Source: Deltaproteobacteria bacterium (GTDB lineage Bacteria; Desulfobacterota; DSM-4660; Desulfatiglandales; B25-G16). From it: DNA of 8,186 nt. Location: the NCBI GenBank assembly GCA_019308645.1, contig JAFDHR010000111.1:1-8186 (forward strand), read 5' to 3'. The notes below the pieces were generated by a model that saw nothing but the letters and a program-made list of their open reading frames with translations, did no database searches and was not told the origin of the DNA. This document shows positions 1-5,397 of this stretch, piece by piece (the stretch's first letter is position 1; each line of letters starts with the position of its first letter). The position numbers were made by a program, and so were the translations under genes.

Positions 1-225
1 GGAAGCAAGCCTGTGGCTGGGGTGCCATAAATAGTGTCCGGAGTCAAAAAACCGGAAAAAAGAGGGCTTCCAAAAAAATACTTGACATTCTACATAGCAG
101 GAATTTCCTTTTTTGAGCGGTGAAGCGGCGTGGTATCAAATCGCGAAGGGATTTTATAACTTGAATAATTTTGAATTTTCTGTGATCATCAAAAATAAGA
201 ACAATATATTTTTGGAGAGGTAGTA
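1..225. other. Left-edge region without a supported gene
   Basis: No reading frame here has recognisable protein similarity. A frame open from the left edge ends at a TGA near 113 and looks arbitrary. An open frame on the minus strand covering 44-286 lies partly over the antitoxin remnant and is hydrophobic and unrecognisable, so I treat it as a shadow. A TTGACA hexamer at 82-87 has no convincing -10 box at normal spacing. The AT-rich stretch at 160-212 leads into the ribosome binding site of the antitoxin remnant and probably held its promoter, but I cannot pick one pair of hexamers. Confidence 0.4.
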
Positions 226-349
226 ATGCCCCGAATAATTCTAAAAGAGAAAATAACCAGGGAAATAGAAATACCCATGGATCCACTTTTTGAAGTTATT
301 GACAACTTAACGGAAGAGGAACGTGCAAGTTTATGCAAATTCAGAACTT
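226..349 (+). pseudogene. Antitoxin gene, 5' fragment, interrupted by an IS200-type element
   Basis: ATG at 226 follows a good ribosome binding site (GGAGAGG, 214-220). The product begins MPRIILKEKITREIEIP and continues through DPLFEVIDNLTEEERASL before running into element DNA and a TGA at 349-351. The charged, helical style matches small antitoxins found upstream of RelE-like toxins in environmental bacteria. The missing 3' part lies beyond the IS element at about 886-1046 in the same codon phase, so removing a length divisible by three rejoins the protein. If the element spans 334-885, the joint reads RASL-LERLKTRP, which looks natural for this family. The antitoxin assignment rests on remembered family resemblance and the downstream toxin remnant. 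The gene is broken and the fragment is unlikely to work. Confidence 0.7.
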
Positions 350-354
350 GAATA

Positions 355-373
355 CCCCGTTTTGTAAACGGGG
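355..373 (+). repeat. Left-end subterminal hairpin of the IS200-type element
   Basis: Perfect inverted repeat CCCCGTTT-TGT-AAACGGGG. It has the same stem length and the same TGT loop as the right-end hairpin at 860-878, although half of the stem differs. In this family TnpA recognises such hairpins in single-stranded DNA. A second small hairpin, CCTGC (386-390) with GCAGG (396-400), lies between it and tnpA; in the IS200 family structures at this place often limit tnpA expression. Confidence 0.8.
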
Positions 374-411
374 ATGAAAAGTTCTCCTGCTGAAGGCAGG
401 GATAAATGTGA

Positions 412-423
412 TATACTCATTGC
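412..423 (+). promoter_or_regulatory. Possible extended -10 promoter giving leaderless tnpA mRNA
   Basis: TG at 409-410 followed by TATACT at 412-417 fits an extended -10 element. Transcription would start around 424, which is the tnpA ATG itself. No -35 box is evident, and no Shine-Dalgarno sequence precedes the ATG (ACTCATTGC). A leaderless, weakly expressed transposase would fit the tight control usual in IS200 elements. This is inference from sequence alone. Confidence 0.35.
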
Positions 424-855
424 ATGGAACTGAAGAGGACCAGCCATGCGGTCTATGACACCAAATATCATTTGGTTTGGGCTCCGAAATATCGAAAGTG
501 GATTCTGAGAGGCGACATCAGAGATCGGGCAAAAGAGATATTTGAAGAGATATCCAAGAATCACGATTTTGAGATAGACACCCTGGAGATAGCGCAAGAC
601 CATGTTCATATCTTTCTGTCGTTTTCACCCAGATATAGTATCTCCAAGGTGGTAGGGATGTTGAAGAGTATCAGTGCCAGCGTAATATTTCATGAACATC
701 CTGAGGTAAAGAAAGAACTTTGGGGTGGAGATTTCTGGGAAGATGGATATTTTGCCCGAACAATTGGGGACAAGGTGACAACAGAGGTGATTAGGAATTA
801 TATTAAGTATCATCGTGAACAAGAAAAGACTCCGAAGCAACTAGAATTGTTTTAA
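424..855 (+). CDS. tnpA: IS200/IS605 family transposase TnpA (Y1 HUH)
   Basis: This 143-residue protein has the size and layout of a full-length Y1 transposase, which cuts and rejoins single-stranded DNA at the element's hairpin ends. The N-terminal part (YHLVWAPKYRK, residues 15-25) is typical of the family. The HUH metal-binding pair is H60 and H62 in DHVHIFLSF. The catalytic tyrosine should be Y126 in VIRNYIKYH. The residue four places after it, glutamine in well-studied members, is H130 here and could still bind metal. KELWGGDFWEDGYFARTIG (97-115) is the usual central block. The frame is complete with a normal stop, so the gene may be active. Its right-end hairpin follows within 5 bases of the stop. 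No accessory tnpB is present. Confidence 0.93.
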   Translation: MELKRTSHAVYDTKYHLVWAPKYRKWILRGDIRDRAKEIFEEISKNHDFEIDTLEIAQDHVHIFLSFSPRYSISKVVGMLKSISASVIFHEHPEVKKELWGGDFWEDGYFARTIGDKVTTEVIRNYIKYHREQEKTPKQLELF

Positions 856-859
856 GATG

Positions 860-878
860 CCCCGCCCTGTGGGCGGGG
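860..878 (+). repeat. Right-end subterminal hairpin of the IS200-type element
   Basis: Perfect inverted repeat CCCCGCCC-TGT-GGGCGGGG immediately after the tnpA stop. It mirrors the left-end hairpin in stem length and loop. The TTCAC at 882-886 lies at the usual distance for the right cleavage site. The hairpin may also slow transcription leaving tnpA, but no T-tract follows, so I do not call it a terminator. Confidence 0.8.
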
Positions 879-885
879 TACTTCA

Positions 886-1046
886 CTAGAAAGGCTTAAA
901 ACAAGGCCAGTTAAACTAAAGCCCTTCATAAAGGATAAAATTGAATGCATCTTGGCTGAGTTTGCAGCAACAGATTTGCATTGCATGAAGAAGATTTTTT
1001 GAGGGATTTAGAAGAAGGATTGAGAAGGTCTTCAGTATATAGATAG
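886..1046 (+). pseudogene. Antitoxin gene, 3' fragment, frameshifted
   Basis: In the codon phase of the 5' fragment, the DNA after the IS reads LERLKTRPVKLKPFIKDK, then IECILAEFAATDLH, and then meets a TGA at 1000-1002. A tandem TGCAT duplication (977-981 and 982-986) causes this. Removing one copy restores EEDFLRDLEEGLRRSSVYR and a stop at 1044-1046, the ending expected for this antitoxin family. The gene therefore carries two independent lesions, the IS insertion and the 5-bp duplication. The restored stop lies 6 bases before the ATG of the toxin remnant, which is normal TA operon spacing. Confidence 0.72.
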
Positions 1047-1052
1047 AGCACA

Positions 1053-1172
1053 ATGCCCATTATTCTCGATCTCAGGCAGGACATTAAAGAATACATTCAG
1101 AAGCACGGGCTTTCAGAAAAGCGGCAAAAGGCTAAAAAGCTTTTTGAGAACGATCCTTCTCATCCAAATTAA
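1053..1172 (+). pseudogene. RelE-like toxin remnant, 3' truncated
   Basis: A 39-codon frame follows the antitoxin remnant by 6 bases and reads MPIILDLRQDIKEYIQKHG, then LSEKRQKAKKLFENDPSHPN and a stop. The helix with KAKKLFENDPSHPS is the start of a RelE/ParE-fold toxin, which is normally about 85-95 residues long. The beta strands that carry the catalytic residues are absent. The match stops at about 1167, where a different sequence resembling an APS-kinase fragment begins. It is almost certainly inactive. The RelE-like call is from remembered family resemblance. Confidence 0.6.
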
Positions 1173-1233
1173 TGATGTCTCCGCTCCTTACGAGGAGCCA
1201 GAAAATTTTGAGATAATGAAAATTATGAGGTAA
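1168..1233 (+). pseudogene. Possible APS kinase (cysC) fragment
   Basis: In the frame ending at TAA 1231-1233 the DNA reads INDVSAPYEEPENFEI followed by MKIMR and a stop. APS kinases have a conserved stretch of the form G(I/V)xxPYEEPENPEI after the P-loop half of the protein, and this piece resembles it closely. The resemblance begins just where the toxin remnant loses its own, and the shift of frame indicates a recombination joint near 1167-1170. Only about 17 residues support the call. A 6-bp hairpin, GCTCCT (1183-1188) with AGGAGC (1193-1198), lies inside. Confidence 0.35.
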
Positions 1234-1235
1234 CC

Positions 1236-1616
1236 ATGAAAGGTATAAGAGCACATCGAATAAAAATCAAAGTTGGCAAATTATGGGAGACACCAATACT
1301 GCATATTTTATTGACTAAAGAGGATGATGTTATCGTTAGCCGATGTCTGGATTTTACCGTTTCTTCTCACGGCAAAGATGAGAGTGAGGCCTTAAACTCA
1401 TTGGCTGACTCCATAAAGGAATATGTATTAACAGCAGTTGAAAACGATGCAATTGATACCATTTTCGATCCGGCAAATAGTAAATATTGGAGAATGTACA
1501 ATGAGTTGGAGACTAAGCAGTCGAACAGTAACCTAAAAAGGACCTTAAAGAAGTCAATCAAGTCCATCTCCAACGAATCTATACAGAAATCAACTGCTGA
1601 AATAAGTTATGCCTAA
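1236..1616 (+). CDS. hicB: HicB-like antitoxin
   Basis: A 126-residue protein that should neutralise the HicA-like toxin encoded next to it. Residues 20-62 have the partly degenerate RNase-H-like HicB fold: strands around ILHILLTKEDDVIVSRCLDF, then the turn and helix SSHGKDESEALNSLADSIKEYV, which resembles the usual CxxxGxTxEEALxN pattern. The C-terminal third (93-126) is polar and lysine/serine-rich with no clear ribbon-helix-helix or HTH. The ATG at 1236 is preceded by GAGG (1227-1230) at 5 bases, and a stop at 1231-1233 excludes an upstream start in the competing frame. The stop overlaps the toxin start by 8 bases. Antitoxin-first order is the reverse of classical hicAB but is common in this subgroup. 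No promoter stands out upstream. Confidence 0.78.
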   Translation: MKGIRAHRIKIKVGKLWETPILHILLTKEDDVIVSRCLDFTVSSHGKDESEALNSLADSIKEYVLTAVENDAIDTIFDPANSKYWRMYNELETKQSNSNLKRTLKKSIKSISNESIQKSTAEISYA

Positions 1617-1827
1617 GTCCTTAGAATTAAGGAGAGTAAGAAAAATCCTTAAAAGGTACGGCATTGTTTATATGATAGGAAGAGGCAGACACCCAAAATT
1701 TTATGATCCCGAGACACGTAGGTCTTACCCTGTTAAATCGCATGGTAAAAAGACTTTAATTTTGTCATATGCCCTTGAAGATCTAATAAAGAAGTTTGAT
1801 CTACCTGCAGATATTTTTGATAAATGA
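1609..1827 (+). CDS. hicA: HicA-like toxin (putative mRNA interferase)
   Basis: A 72-residue basic protein of normal HicA length with the small dsRBD-like fold. The strand and loop GRGRHPKFYDPETRRSYPV (24-42) match the HicA pattern G-S-H-H-x-F, with H28 in the place of the catalytic histidine, and SHGKKTLI (44-51) matches the PxHGxKEL strand. The C-terminal helix ALEDLIKKFDLP corresponds to the usual LRxILKQxGL. HicA toxins cut mRNA independently of the ribosome, and the HicB partner binds and blocks the active histidine. The start overlaps the last codons of the antitoxin gene (1609-1616), giving coupled translation. The frame looks intact, so the pair may be active. Confidence 0.8.
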   Translation: MPKSLELRRVRKILKRYGIVYMIGRGRHPKFYDPETRRSYPVKSHGKKTLILSYALEDLIKKFDLPADIFDK

Positions 1828-1830
1828 ATC

Positions 1831-1998
1831 ATGCCTCGTCAAGATTAGATATGCCCGGCCTCTTACAGCACGTCATGCCTGCCTGGTGAAATTCCGGAGG
1901 ACAGCGAAGCGCATTTCACTGGGGCCAGGGGAATAGAAGGGCGAGAGATCTTTAAAGACGATCAAGACCGTAAGTCTTTTTTAGAGCGCCTTTCGGTC
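1831..1998 (+). pseudogene. REP-associated tyrosine transposase (RAYT, Y1_Tnp), 5' remnant
   Basis: The family start MPRQARLD...GLLQHVMARGIEGR is readable in pieces: ATG CCT CGT CAA at 1831-1842, then LDMPGLLQHVM (1845-1877), then ARGIEGREIFKDDQDRKSF and LERLSV (1924-1998). Two lesions separate the pieces. First, a 4-bp contraction at CAAGA (1840-1844) fits loss of one unit from CAAGCAAGA and shifts the frame. Second, about 46 bp (1878-1923) with GTGAAAT/ATTTCAC arms sits between the Met and Ala codons. After about 1998 the similarity is replaced by repeat DNA, so the HUH motif and catalytic tyrosine are gone. RAYTs mobilise REP-type palindromes, which makes a remnant among such repeats meaningful. 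Confidence 0.75.
1881..1924 (+). repeat. Family A miniature palindromic element, copy 1 (inside the RAYT remnant)
   Basis: Arms GTGAAAT (1886-1892) and ATTTCAC (1913-1919) are followed by TGGGG (1920-1924). The interior contains GGAGGACAGCGAAGCGC. It interrupts the RAYT reading frame between codons that are adjacent in the family, which marks it as an insertion. The copy at 2024-2073 has the same arms and the same TGGGG cap. Confidence 0.65.
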
Positions 1999-2002
1999 TA
2001 CT

Positions 2003-2017
2003 TCCGCCGAAGGCGGA
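2003..2017 (+). repeat. Hairpin TCCGCC-GAA-GGCGGA (first part of leader unit B1)
   Basis: Perfect 6-bp stem with a 3-base loop. Related hairpins lie at 2538-2550 (TCGCC/GGCGA) and 5238-5252 (TCCGCC-TCT-GGCGGA), each placed 5' of the TTTC[G/A]TCCGGAAA hairpin. A degraded version lies at 3665-3679. Here the family A element at 2024-2073 separates it from its partner hairpin. Confidence 0.6.
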
Positions 2018-2023
2018 TTTTTA

Positions 2024-2073
2024 CCCCGTGAAATTTTCACAGACGTGAAACGGCGTAGCCTATTTCACTGGGG
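2024..2073 (+). repeat. Family A miniature palindromic element, copy 2
   Basis: Outer arms CCCCGTGAAAT (2024-2034) and ATTTCACTGGGG (2062-2073) are inverted repeats differing by one unpaired base. An inner hairpin TTTCAC (2035-2040) / GTGAAA (2045-2050) sits near the left arm. It lies between the two hairpins that are 10 bases apart in the copy at 2538-2583, which suggests it inserted into a pre-existing leader unit. Confidence 0.65.
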
Positions 2074-2076
2074 GGT

Positions 2077-2150
2077 TTTTCTTAGTTTCGTCCGGAAACT
2101 AAGAAAGCAAAGAAGAATCATATCAATCCTGTTGATCCTGTCTAACCAAA
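2077..2150 (+). repeat. Leader unit B1: hairpin plus AATCCTG tail upstream of the GxxExxY gene
   Basis: The hairpin is CTTAGTTTC (2081-2089), loop GTCCG, GAAACTAAG (2095-2103). It is followed by AAGAAAGCAA, a short AT-rich stretch and AATCCTGTTGATCCTGTC directly before CTAACCAAA and the ATG. The copy at 2557-2633 is identical through the 23-bp hairpin, similar in the tail, and likewise ends at a start codon. No Shine-Dalgarno sequence is present, so the leader either provides another means of initiation or is an inserted repeat that displaced it. Confidence 0.7.
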
Positions 2151-2531
2151 ATGAAACACGAAGAACTCACCCGCCAGATTATCGGCTGTGCTTATAAAGT
2201 TTTTAATACCCCCGGCTTCGGATTCCTTGAAAGCGTTTATAAAAAGGCCATGGTCATTGAACTGGACAAAATCAACCTTAAAGCAGAGCCAGAAAAGTCA
2301 TTGAAGGTCTACTATGATAATCAGGTATTAGGCGACTTCTACGTTGACTTACTGGCAGAGGACGAAATCGTCATTGAACTAAAATCTGTAGAACATTTAA
2401 CCAAGGCCCATGAGGTACAATTAGTTAATTACCTTAATGGCTTGCAAAACGAGATAGACCTTCTCATCAACTTCGGTCCAATAGGAGTAGAGGTTAAAAG
2501 AAAATATCGTAATCCGGCAAAACAAGATTGA
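2151..2531 (+). CDS. GxxExxY family protein (PD-(D/E)xK-like fold)
   Basis: A 126-residue protein of typical family length. The naming motif is G24-x-x-E27-x-x-Y30 in FGFLESVYKKAM. The strand VDLLAEDEIVIELKSVE (65-81) supplies the D66...E76-x-K78 pattern of the PD-(D/E)xK nuclease-like superfamily. HEVQLVNYLNGL (87-98) and a late LLINFGP strand complete the usual layout. The cellular role of GxxExxY proteins is not established; they are common next to surface-polysaccharide genes and in accessory regions, and a nucleic-acid role is only inferred from the fold. The ATG at 2151 follows the leader repeat directly and lacks a Shine-Dalgarno sequence, but no better start is visible. The next gene begins about 100 bases on behind a copy of the same leader. 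Confidence 0.88.
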   Translation: MKHEELTRQIIGCAYKVFNTPGFGFLESVYKKAMVIELDKINLKAEPEKSLKVYYDNQVLGDFYVDLLAEDEIVIELKSVEHLTKAHEVQLVNYLNGLQNEIDLLINFGPIGVEVKRKYRNPAKQD

Positions 2532-2537
2532 TGCCCT

Positions 2538-3590
<1,053 letters not shown>

Positions 3591-3664
3591 GCCAAACAAA
3601 TTTATCCCGTTGAATTGCTTCAAAGGAGCACCCCAAAGCCTGCCCTGTAGCTCCGGTAGATTTA

Positions 3665-3679
3665 TCCGCCTCTGGAGGA
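3665..3679 (+). repeat. Degraded TCCGCC hairpin between the epimerase and zinc-finger genes
   Basis: TCCGCC-TCT-GGAGGA differs by one base from the hairpin at 5238-5252 (TCCGCC-TCT-GGCGGA). Its right arm creates a GGAGG that touches an ATG at 3679, which is too close to serve as a ribosome binding site. The rest of 3591-3711 shows nothing else I recognise. Confidence 0.45.
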
Positions 3680-3711
3680 TGGCACAGGAGGGATTCAATT
3701 GGGGTGAAATC

Positions 3712-4011
3712 ATGGCTTTAATCAAGAAAAGAAAGTGCCCTGAGTGCGGTGGGGAGATGGAGGTAAAACTGATTAACTTGCACTACAAAAGGGAAGGCGT
3801 TGATCTGGAAGTGGAGGTAATAGGAATTCCGGCCAATGTTTGCACAAGGTGTTTTTACAGGATTATCCAAGGAAAGGTGGCCAAATATATAGACTCTCTG
3901 GTTGACCCGATCTTTGAATCAGAAAAAAGTCGCAAAGAAAAACCCTTGCCGTCTCCCCATGTAGGAATTCAATTTCCATTTTTAGATAGAGATGCCTACG
4001 CTGGGCTGTAG
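3712..4011 (+). CDS. YgiT-type zinc-finger protein (MqsA N-terminal-like), orphan antitoxin candidate
   Basis: A 99-residue protein. The two zinc-binding pairs are C9-x-x-C12 (KCPECGGEM) and C44-x-x-C47 (NVCTRCFYR), separated by a strand-rich segment ending in VEVIGIPANVC, as in the N-terminal domain of MqsA/YgiT. The C-terminal HTH of MqsA is absent. Short YgiT-type proteins usually sit directly after a DUF4258 or MqsR-like toxin gene, but here the preceding gene is the epimerase and no toxin frame is visible, so it is an orphan. I chose the ATG at 3712 because GGGGTG (3701-3706) precedes it at 5 bases. An in-frame ATG at 3679 would add 11 residues but has no properly spaced ribosome binding site. 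Confidence 0.82.
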   Translation: MALIKKRKCPECGGEMEVKLINLHYKREGVDLEVEVIGIPANVCTRCFYRIIQGKVAKYIDSLVDPIFESEKSRKEKPLPSPHVGIQFPFLDRDAYAGL

Positions 4012-4077
4012 CGATTCATAAATTCGTGGATTTGATGATTAGATGATGAGGGGATTTGGGATATATTAGAATAATGC

Positions 4078-4096
4078 AGTTAAGTAGCAACGTCCC
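4078..4096 (+). repeat. Family C repeat (AGTTA...CGTCCC), copy 1
   Basis: AGTTAAGTAGCAACGTCCC. It is the shortest member and shares the AGTTA start and the RCGTCCC end with five other copies in this window. Confidence 0.4.
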
Positions 4097-4140
4097 CCAT
4101 TATAATCATTACGGCATCTCATCTTCCCAATTAACGATTC

Positions 4141-4161
4141 ACGAATAACGAATAACGAATA
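4141..4161 (+). repeat. Tandem repeat ACGAATA x3
   Basis: Three exact 7-bp units are followed by diverged units (ACGATTT, ATTAACGATTCCCG). Such low-complexity arrays are common in intergenic DNA of environmental bacteria and have no known function. Confidence 0.7.
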
Positions 4162-4280
4162 ACGATTTCCGATTAACGATTCCCGAAATCGTAGACGATC
4201 TACAACAAGCTGTGGCATTGTCAGGTAGCGAATGATATCAAGCGTGCTAAGGCAGTAAGGCCACTCAATCTTTAGAGGAC

Positions 4281-4313
4281 AGTTAGTTATTGAGCAAGCA
4301 GCGTCCCTCTTCA
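4281..4313 (+). repeat. Family C repeat, copy 2
   Basis: AGTTATTGAGCAAGCAGCGTCCC within 4285-4307, followed by TCTTCA like copy 4. It has the conserved AGTTAT start and AGCGTCCC end. Confidence 0.5.
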
Positions 4314-4372
4314 CTCTTCATTACCTTTTACTATTACGTCCAATCCAAGAGCCAAGGTTTTTAAAAAAAGTA

Positions 4373-4412
4373 TTGATTTCTCTCAAGTAGAGTTGTACAA
4401 TTGATTTGTACA
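4373..4412 (+). promoter_or_regulatory. Promoter and operator of the first Phd-PIN operon
   Basis: TTGATT (4373-4378), 17-bp spacer, TACAAT (4396-4401). A perfect inverted repeat TGTACAA (4394-4400) / TTGTACA (4406-4412) with a 5-bp spacer covers the -10 box and the expected start point. Its position fits an operator at which the antitoxin or the complex represses its own operon. GAGGGGGGGTGA just before the ATG at 4435 is the ribosome binding site. Confidence 0.75.
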
Positions 4413-4434
4413 GAAGAGGGGGGGTGACAAAAAT

Positions 4435-4665
4435 ATGGAAAAAGTAGGTATCAGTACCTTGAGAGAAAATCTGTCAATATTCCTTAAAAAGGTTCAAAAA
4501 GGGCAGGTTATTACAATTACTTCACGCGGTCATGAAATGGCGAGACTTGTCCCTGCGGAAGATAAGAGGGAGAAGTCAAGGGAAATTTTGCGAGAACTGG
4601 GCAAGAATGCCTTTATCGGTGATATCCTATCCCCAATTCATGAAGAGTGGGAGGCTATGAAATGA
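4435..4665 (+). CDS. Phd/YefM family antitoxin (pair 1)
   Basis: A 76-residue protein. The N-terminal DNA-binding Phd/YefM fold is seen in MEKVGISTLRENLSIFLKKV (1-20), with QVITITSRGHEMARLVP (24-40) as the strand pair ending in the usual RxxxxARLVP. The acidic C-terminal segment (GDILSPIHEEWEAMK) should wrap the toxin's active site. It is expected to bind the TGTACAA inverted repeat just upstream and to repress the operon together with its toxin. The stop overlaps the toxin start in an ATGA (4662-4665). The start is fixed by the strong ribosome binding site and the promoter 34 bases upstream. Confidence 0.9.
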   Translation: MEKVGISTLRENLSIFLKKVQKGQVITITSRGHEMARLVPAEDKREKSREILRELGKNAFIGDILSPIHEEWEAMK

Positions 4666-5057
4666 TTGTTGTGGATACCCACATAATCATTTGGAACGCT
4701 TTAAAGCCAGAGATGCTCTCCGGAAAAGCAGAAAAAGCTATTTCAGCAGCCAATAATTCGGATGGAATAATATTTTGCGAAATATCGCTGTGGGAAATAG
4801 CAATGCTGATGCACAAAGAAAGACTCAGTATAGATATCGAATACACAGAATTTATACAACTGATATTAGAATCCAACAAATATGTTTTCCGGGGTATTAC
4901 GCCGGAAATAGCATGGCTTTCCACGAGTTTGTTTTCGGACAATAACAAGGATCCTGCTGACAGAATCATCGCGGCAACTTCAATCATCGAAAACGCCAAC
5001 CTGGTTACTGCTGACAATGAATTAAGACAATCCAAAAAAGTTGTTACTATCTGGTAA
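4662..5057 (+). CDS. PIN-domain toxin (VapC-type ribonuclease, Sll0205-like group), pair 1
   Basis: A 131-residue PIN-domain RNase. Acidic active-site residues are D5 (VVDTH), E45 (ISLWEIA), D97 and D100 (DPADRIIAAT) and D118 (LVTADNEL). The DTHIIIW start and DPADRIIAA box mark the Sll0205-like group, which is usually paired with Phd-type antitoxins. I chose the ATG at 4662, which overlaps the antitoxin stop, rather than one 15 bases upstream, because it gives the canonical start one strand before the first aspartate. All catalytic positions are present, so it should be active unless held by the antitoxin. The natural RNA target cannot be inferred; VapC toxins commonly cut tRNA or rRNA. Confidence 0.9.
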   Translation: MIVVDTHIIIWNALKPEMLSGKAEKAISAANNSDGIIFCEISLWEIAMLMHKERLSIDIEYTEFIQLILESNKYVFRGITPEIAWLSTSLFSDNNKDPADRIIAATSIIENANLVTADNELRQSKKVVTIW

Positions 5058-5064
5058 ACAGAAA

Positions 5065-5108
5065 ATAACCCATTACCTATAACCCATAACCTTTTACCTT
5101 TGCCTTTT
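5065..5108 (+). repeat. Low-complexity TAACC-type repeat
   Basis: TAACCCATTACC, TATAACCCATAACC and TTTTACC follow one another just after the toxin stop. I see no terminator structure. Confidence 0.5.
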
Positions 5109-5166
5109 GCTCGCTGCCCTATGCTTTCTCTGAGGCCTGGCCCCGTTCATTCTGTGTGAGATAGTA

Positions 5167-5201
5167 AAAGTTATTTAGAATTTTAAGAGCGTCCCGCTTC
5201 A
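5167..5201 (+). repeat. Family C repeat, copy 3
   Basis: It starts AAAGTTATTTAGAATTTTAA and continues GAGCGTCCCGCTTCA. It matches the copy at 6392-6426 at 33 of 35 positions. The two lie on either side of the second Phd-PIN operon, about 1.2 kb apart, in the same orientation. Confidence 0.75.
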
Positions 5202-5237
5202 TTGCTCCAGGCTCTCTGCGCTCTGCGCCATGTACCC

Positions 5238-5310
5238 TCCGCCTCTGGCGGATTGATTTCATCACTTTCATCCGGAAAGTGATGAAAGAAAAATAAATCA
5301 CATAAATCCT
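5238..5310 (+). repeat. Leader unit B3 (hairpins plus first part of tail), split by a family A insertion
   Basis: TCCGCC-TCT-GGCGGA (5238-5252) is followed by TTTCATCACTTTC (5257-5269), loop ATCCG, GAAAGTGATGAAA (5275-5287), a 13-bp perfect stem. The tail begins AAATCACATAAATCCTG and is then interrupted. Its expected continuation TAAATCCTGTCTAA appears 86 bp further on, at 5398-5411. Unlike B1 and B2 this copy is not next to a start codon. Confidence 0.65.
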
Positions 5311-5311
5311 G

Positions 5312-5397
5312 CCTGTCGAAGCGCAGCGCAGATCCCGCTAGCGAGGCCCCGTTAAATTGCGAAGCAAGTTTCACTCTATGAAACTATTTAACCGGGG
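5312..5397 (+). repeat. Family A miniature element, copy 3, inserted in leader unit B3
   Basis: The core has arms CCCCGTTAAAT (5347-5357) and ATTTAACCGGGG (5386-5397) and an inner hairpin AGTTTCA (5367-5373) / TGAAACT (5379-5385). About 35 bp of palindrome-rich DNA (GCGCAGCGC, CCCGCTAGCG) precedes it. Comparison with B2 shows the tail sequence broken between CCTG and TAAATCCTG, so the whole 86 bp is probably foreign to the leader unit. The arms differ from copies 1 and 2 (GTTAAAT for GTGAAAT) with matching changes on both sides. Confidence 0.6.

Larger units (their letters stand above)
334..886 (+). mobile_element. IS200-type insertion sequence (IS200/IS605 family, tnpA only)
   Basis: A single Y1 transposase gene is bracketed by two perfect 8-bp hairpins, each with a TGT loop. 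The left one has arms CCCCGTTT (355-362) and AAACGGGG (366-373); the right one has CCCCGCCC (860-867) and GGGCGGGG (871-878). Subterminal hairpins without terminal inverted repeats or a target duplication are the hallmark of single-strand transposing IS200/IS605 elements. There is no tnpB, so it belongs to the IS200 group. The right end is probably near TTCAC (882-886). The left tip is uncertain between about 334 and 350; I chose 334 because it restores the best antitoxin protein. The element sits inside an antitoxin gene. Confidence 0.8.
4012..4372. other. Intergenic mosaic without a recognised gene
   Basis: The stretch holds two AGTTA...CGTCCC repeats (4078-4096 and 4281-4313), a tandem array of ACGAATA (4141-4161) grading into ACGATTTCC/ACGATTCCC variants, and a more complex block (about 4188-4280) that is neither tandem nor palindromic. 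An open frame on the minus strand (4066-4314) spans it, but it begins inside the CGTCCC repeat and crosses the tandem array, and its product has no recognisable motif. I do not count it as a gene. Confidence 0.5.

Noticed and set aside
44..286. Minus-strand hydrophobic reading frame.
   Set aside because: It overlaps the antitoxin 5' fragment, which has a good ribosome binding site and a recognisable protein. The hydrophobicity is what the complement of an A-rich coding strand gives.
3679..3711. Upstream start for the zinc-finger gene at ATG 3679.
   Set aside because: GGAGG directly abuts this ATG, too close to function, and belongs to a degraded repeat hairpin. The ATG at 3712 has a well-spaced GGGGTG.
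4066..4314. Minus-strand reading frame of 82 codons.
   Set aside because: It starts inside a family C repeat and crosses the ACGAATA tandem array. The product shows no recognisable motif and no ribosome binding site is apparent.
3591..4434. CRISPR array, considered because of the repeated ACGAATA units and CGTCCC words.
   Set aside because: The units are 7 bp in direct tandem, the CGTCCC copies are irregularly spaced over more than 2 kb, and there are no uniform repeats with unique spacers or cas genes.
4655..5035. Long minus-strand frame opposite the first PIN toxin.
   Set aside because: It is the antisense of an intact PIN gene with all active-site residues, so it is a shadow.
5119..5374. 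Two overlapping minus-strand frames (5119-5301 and 5183-5374).
   Set aside because: They are made of family C, leader unit B and family A repeat sequence read on the opposite strand, with no protein-like conservation.
5347..5397. Integron attC site: the arms GTTAAAT and ATTTAAC fit the GTTRRRY and RYYYAAC core patterns, and single-direction TA cassettes resemble a superintegron.
   Set aside because: In attC sites RYYYAAC is on the left and GTTRRRY on the right; here the order is reversed. Copies with GTGAAAT do not fit the core at all, no integrase gene is present, and several TA pairs have their own promoters.
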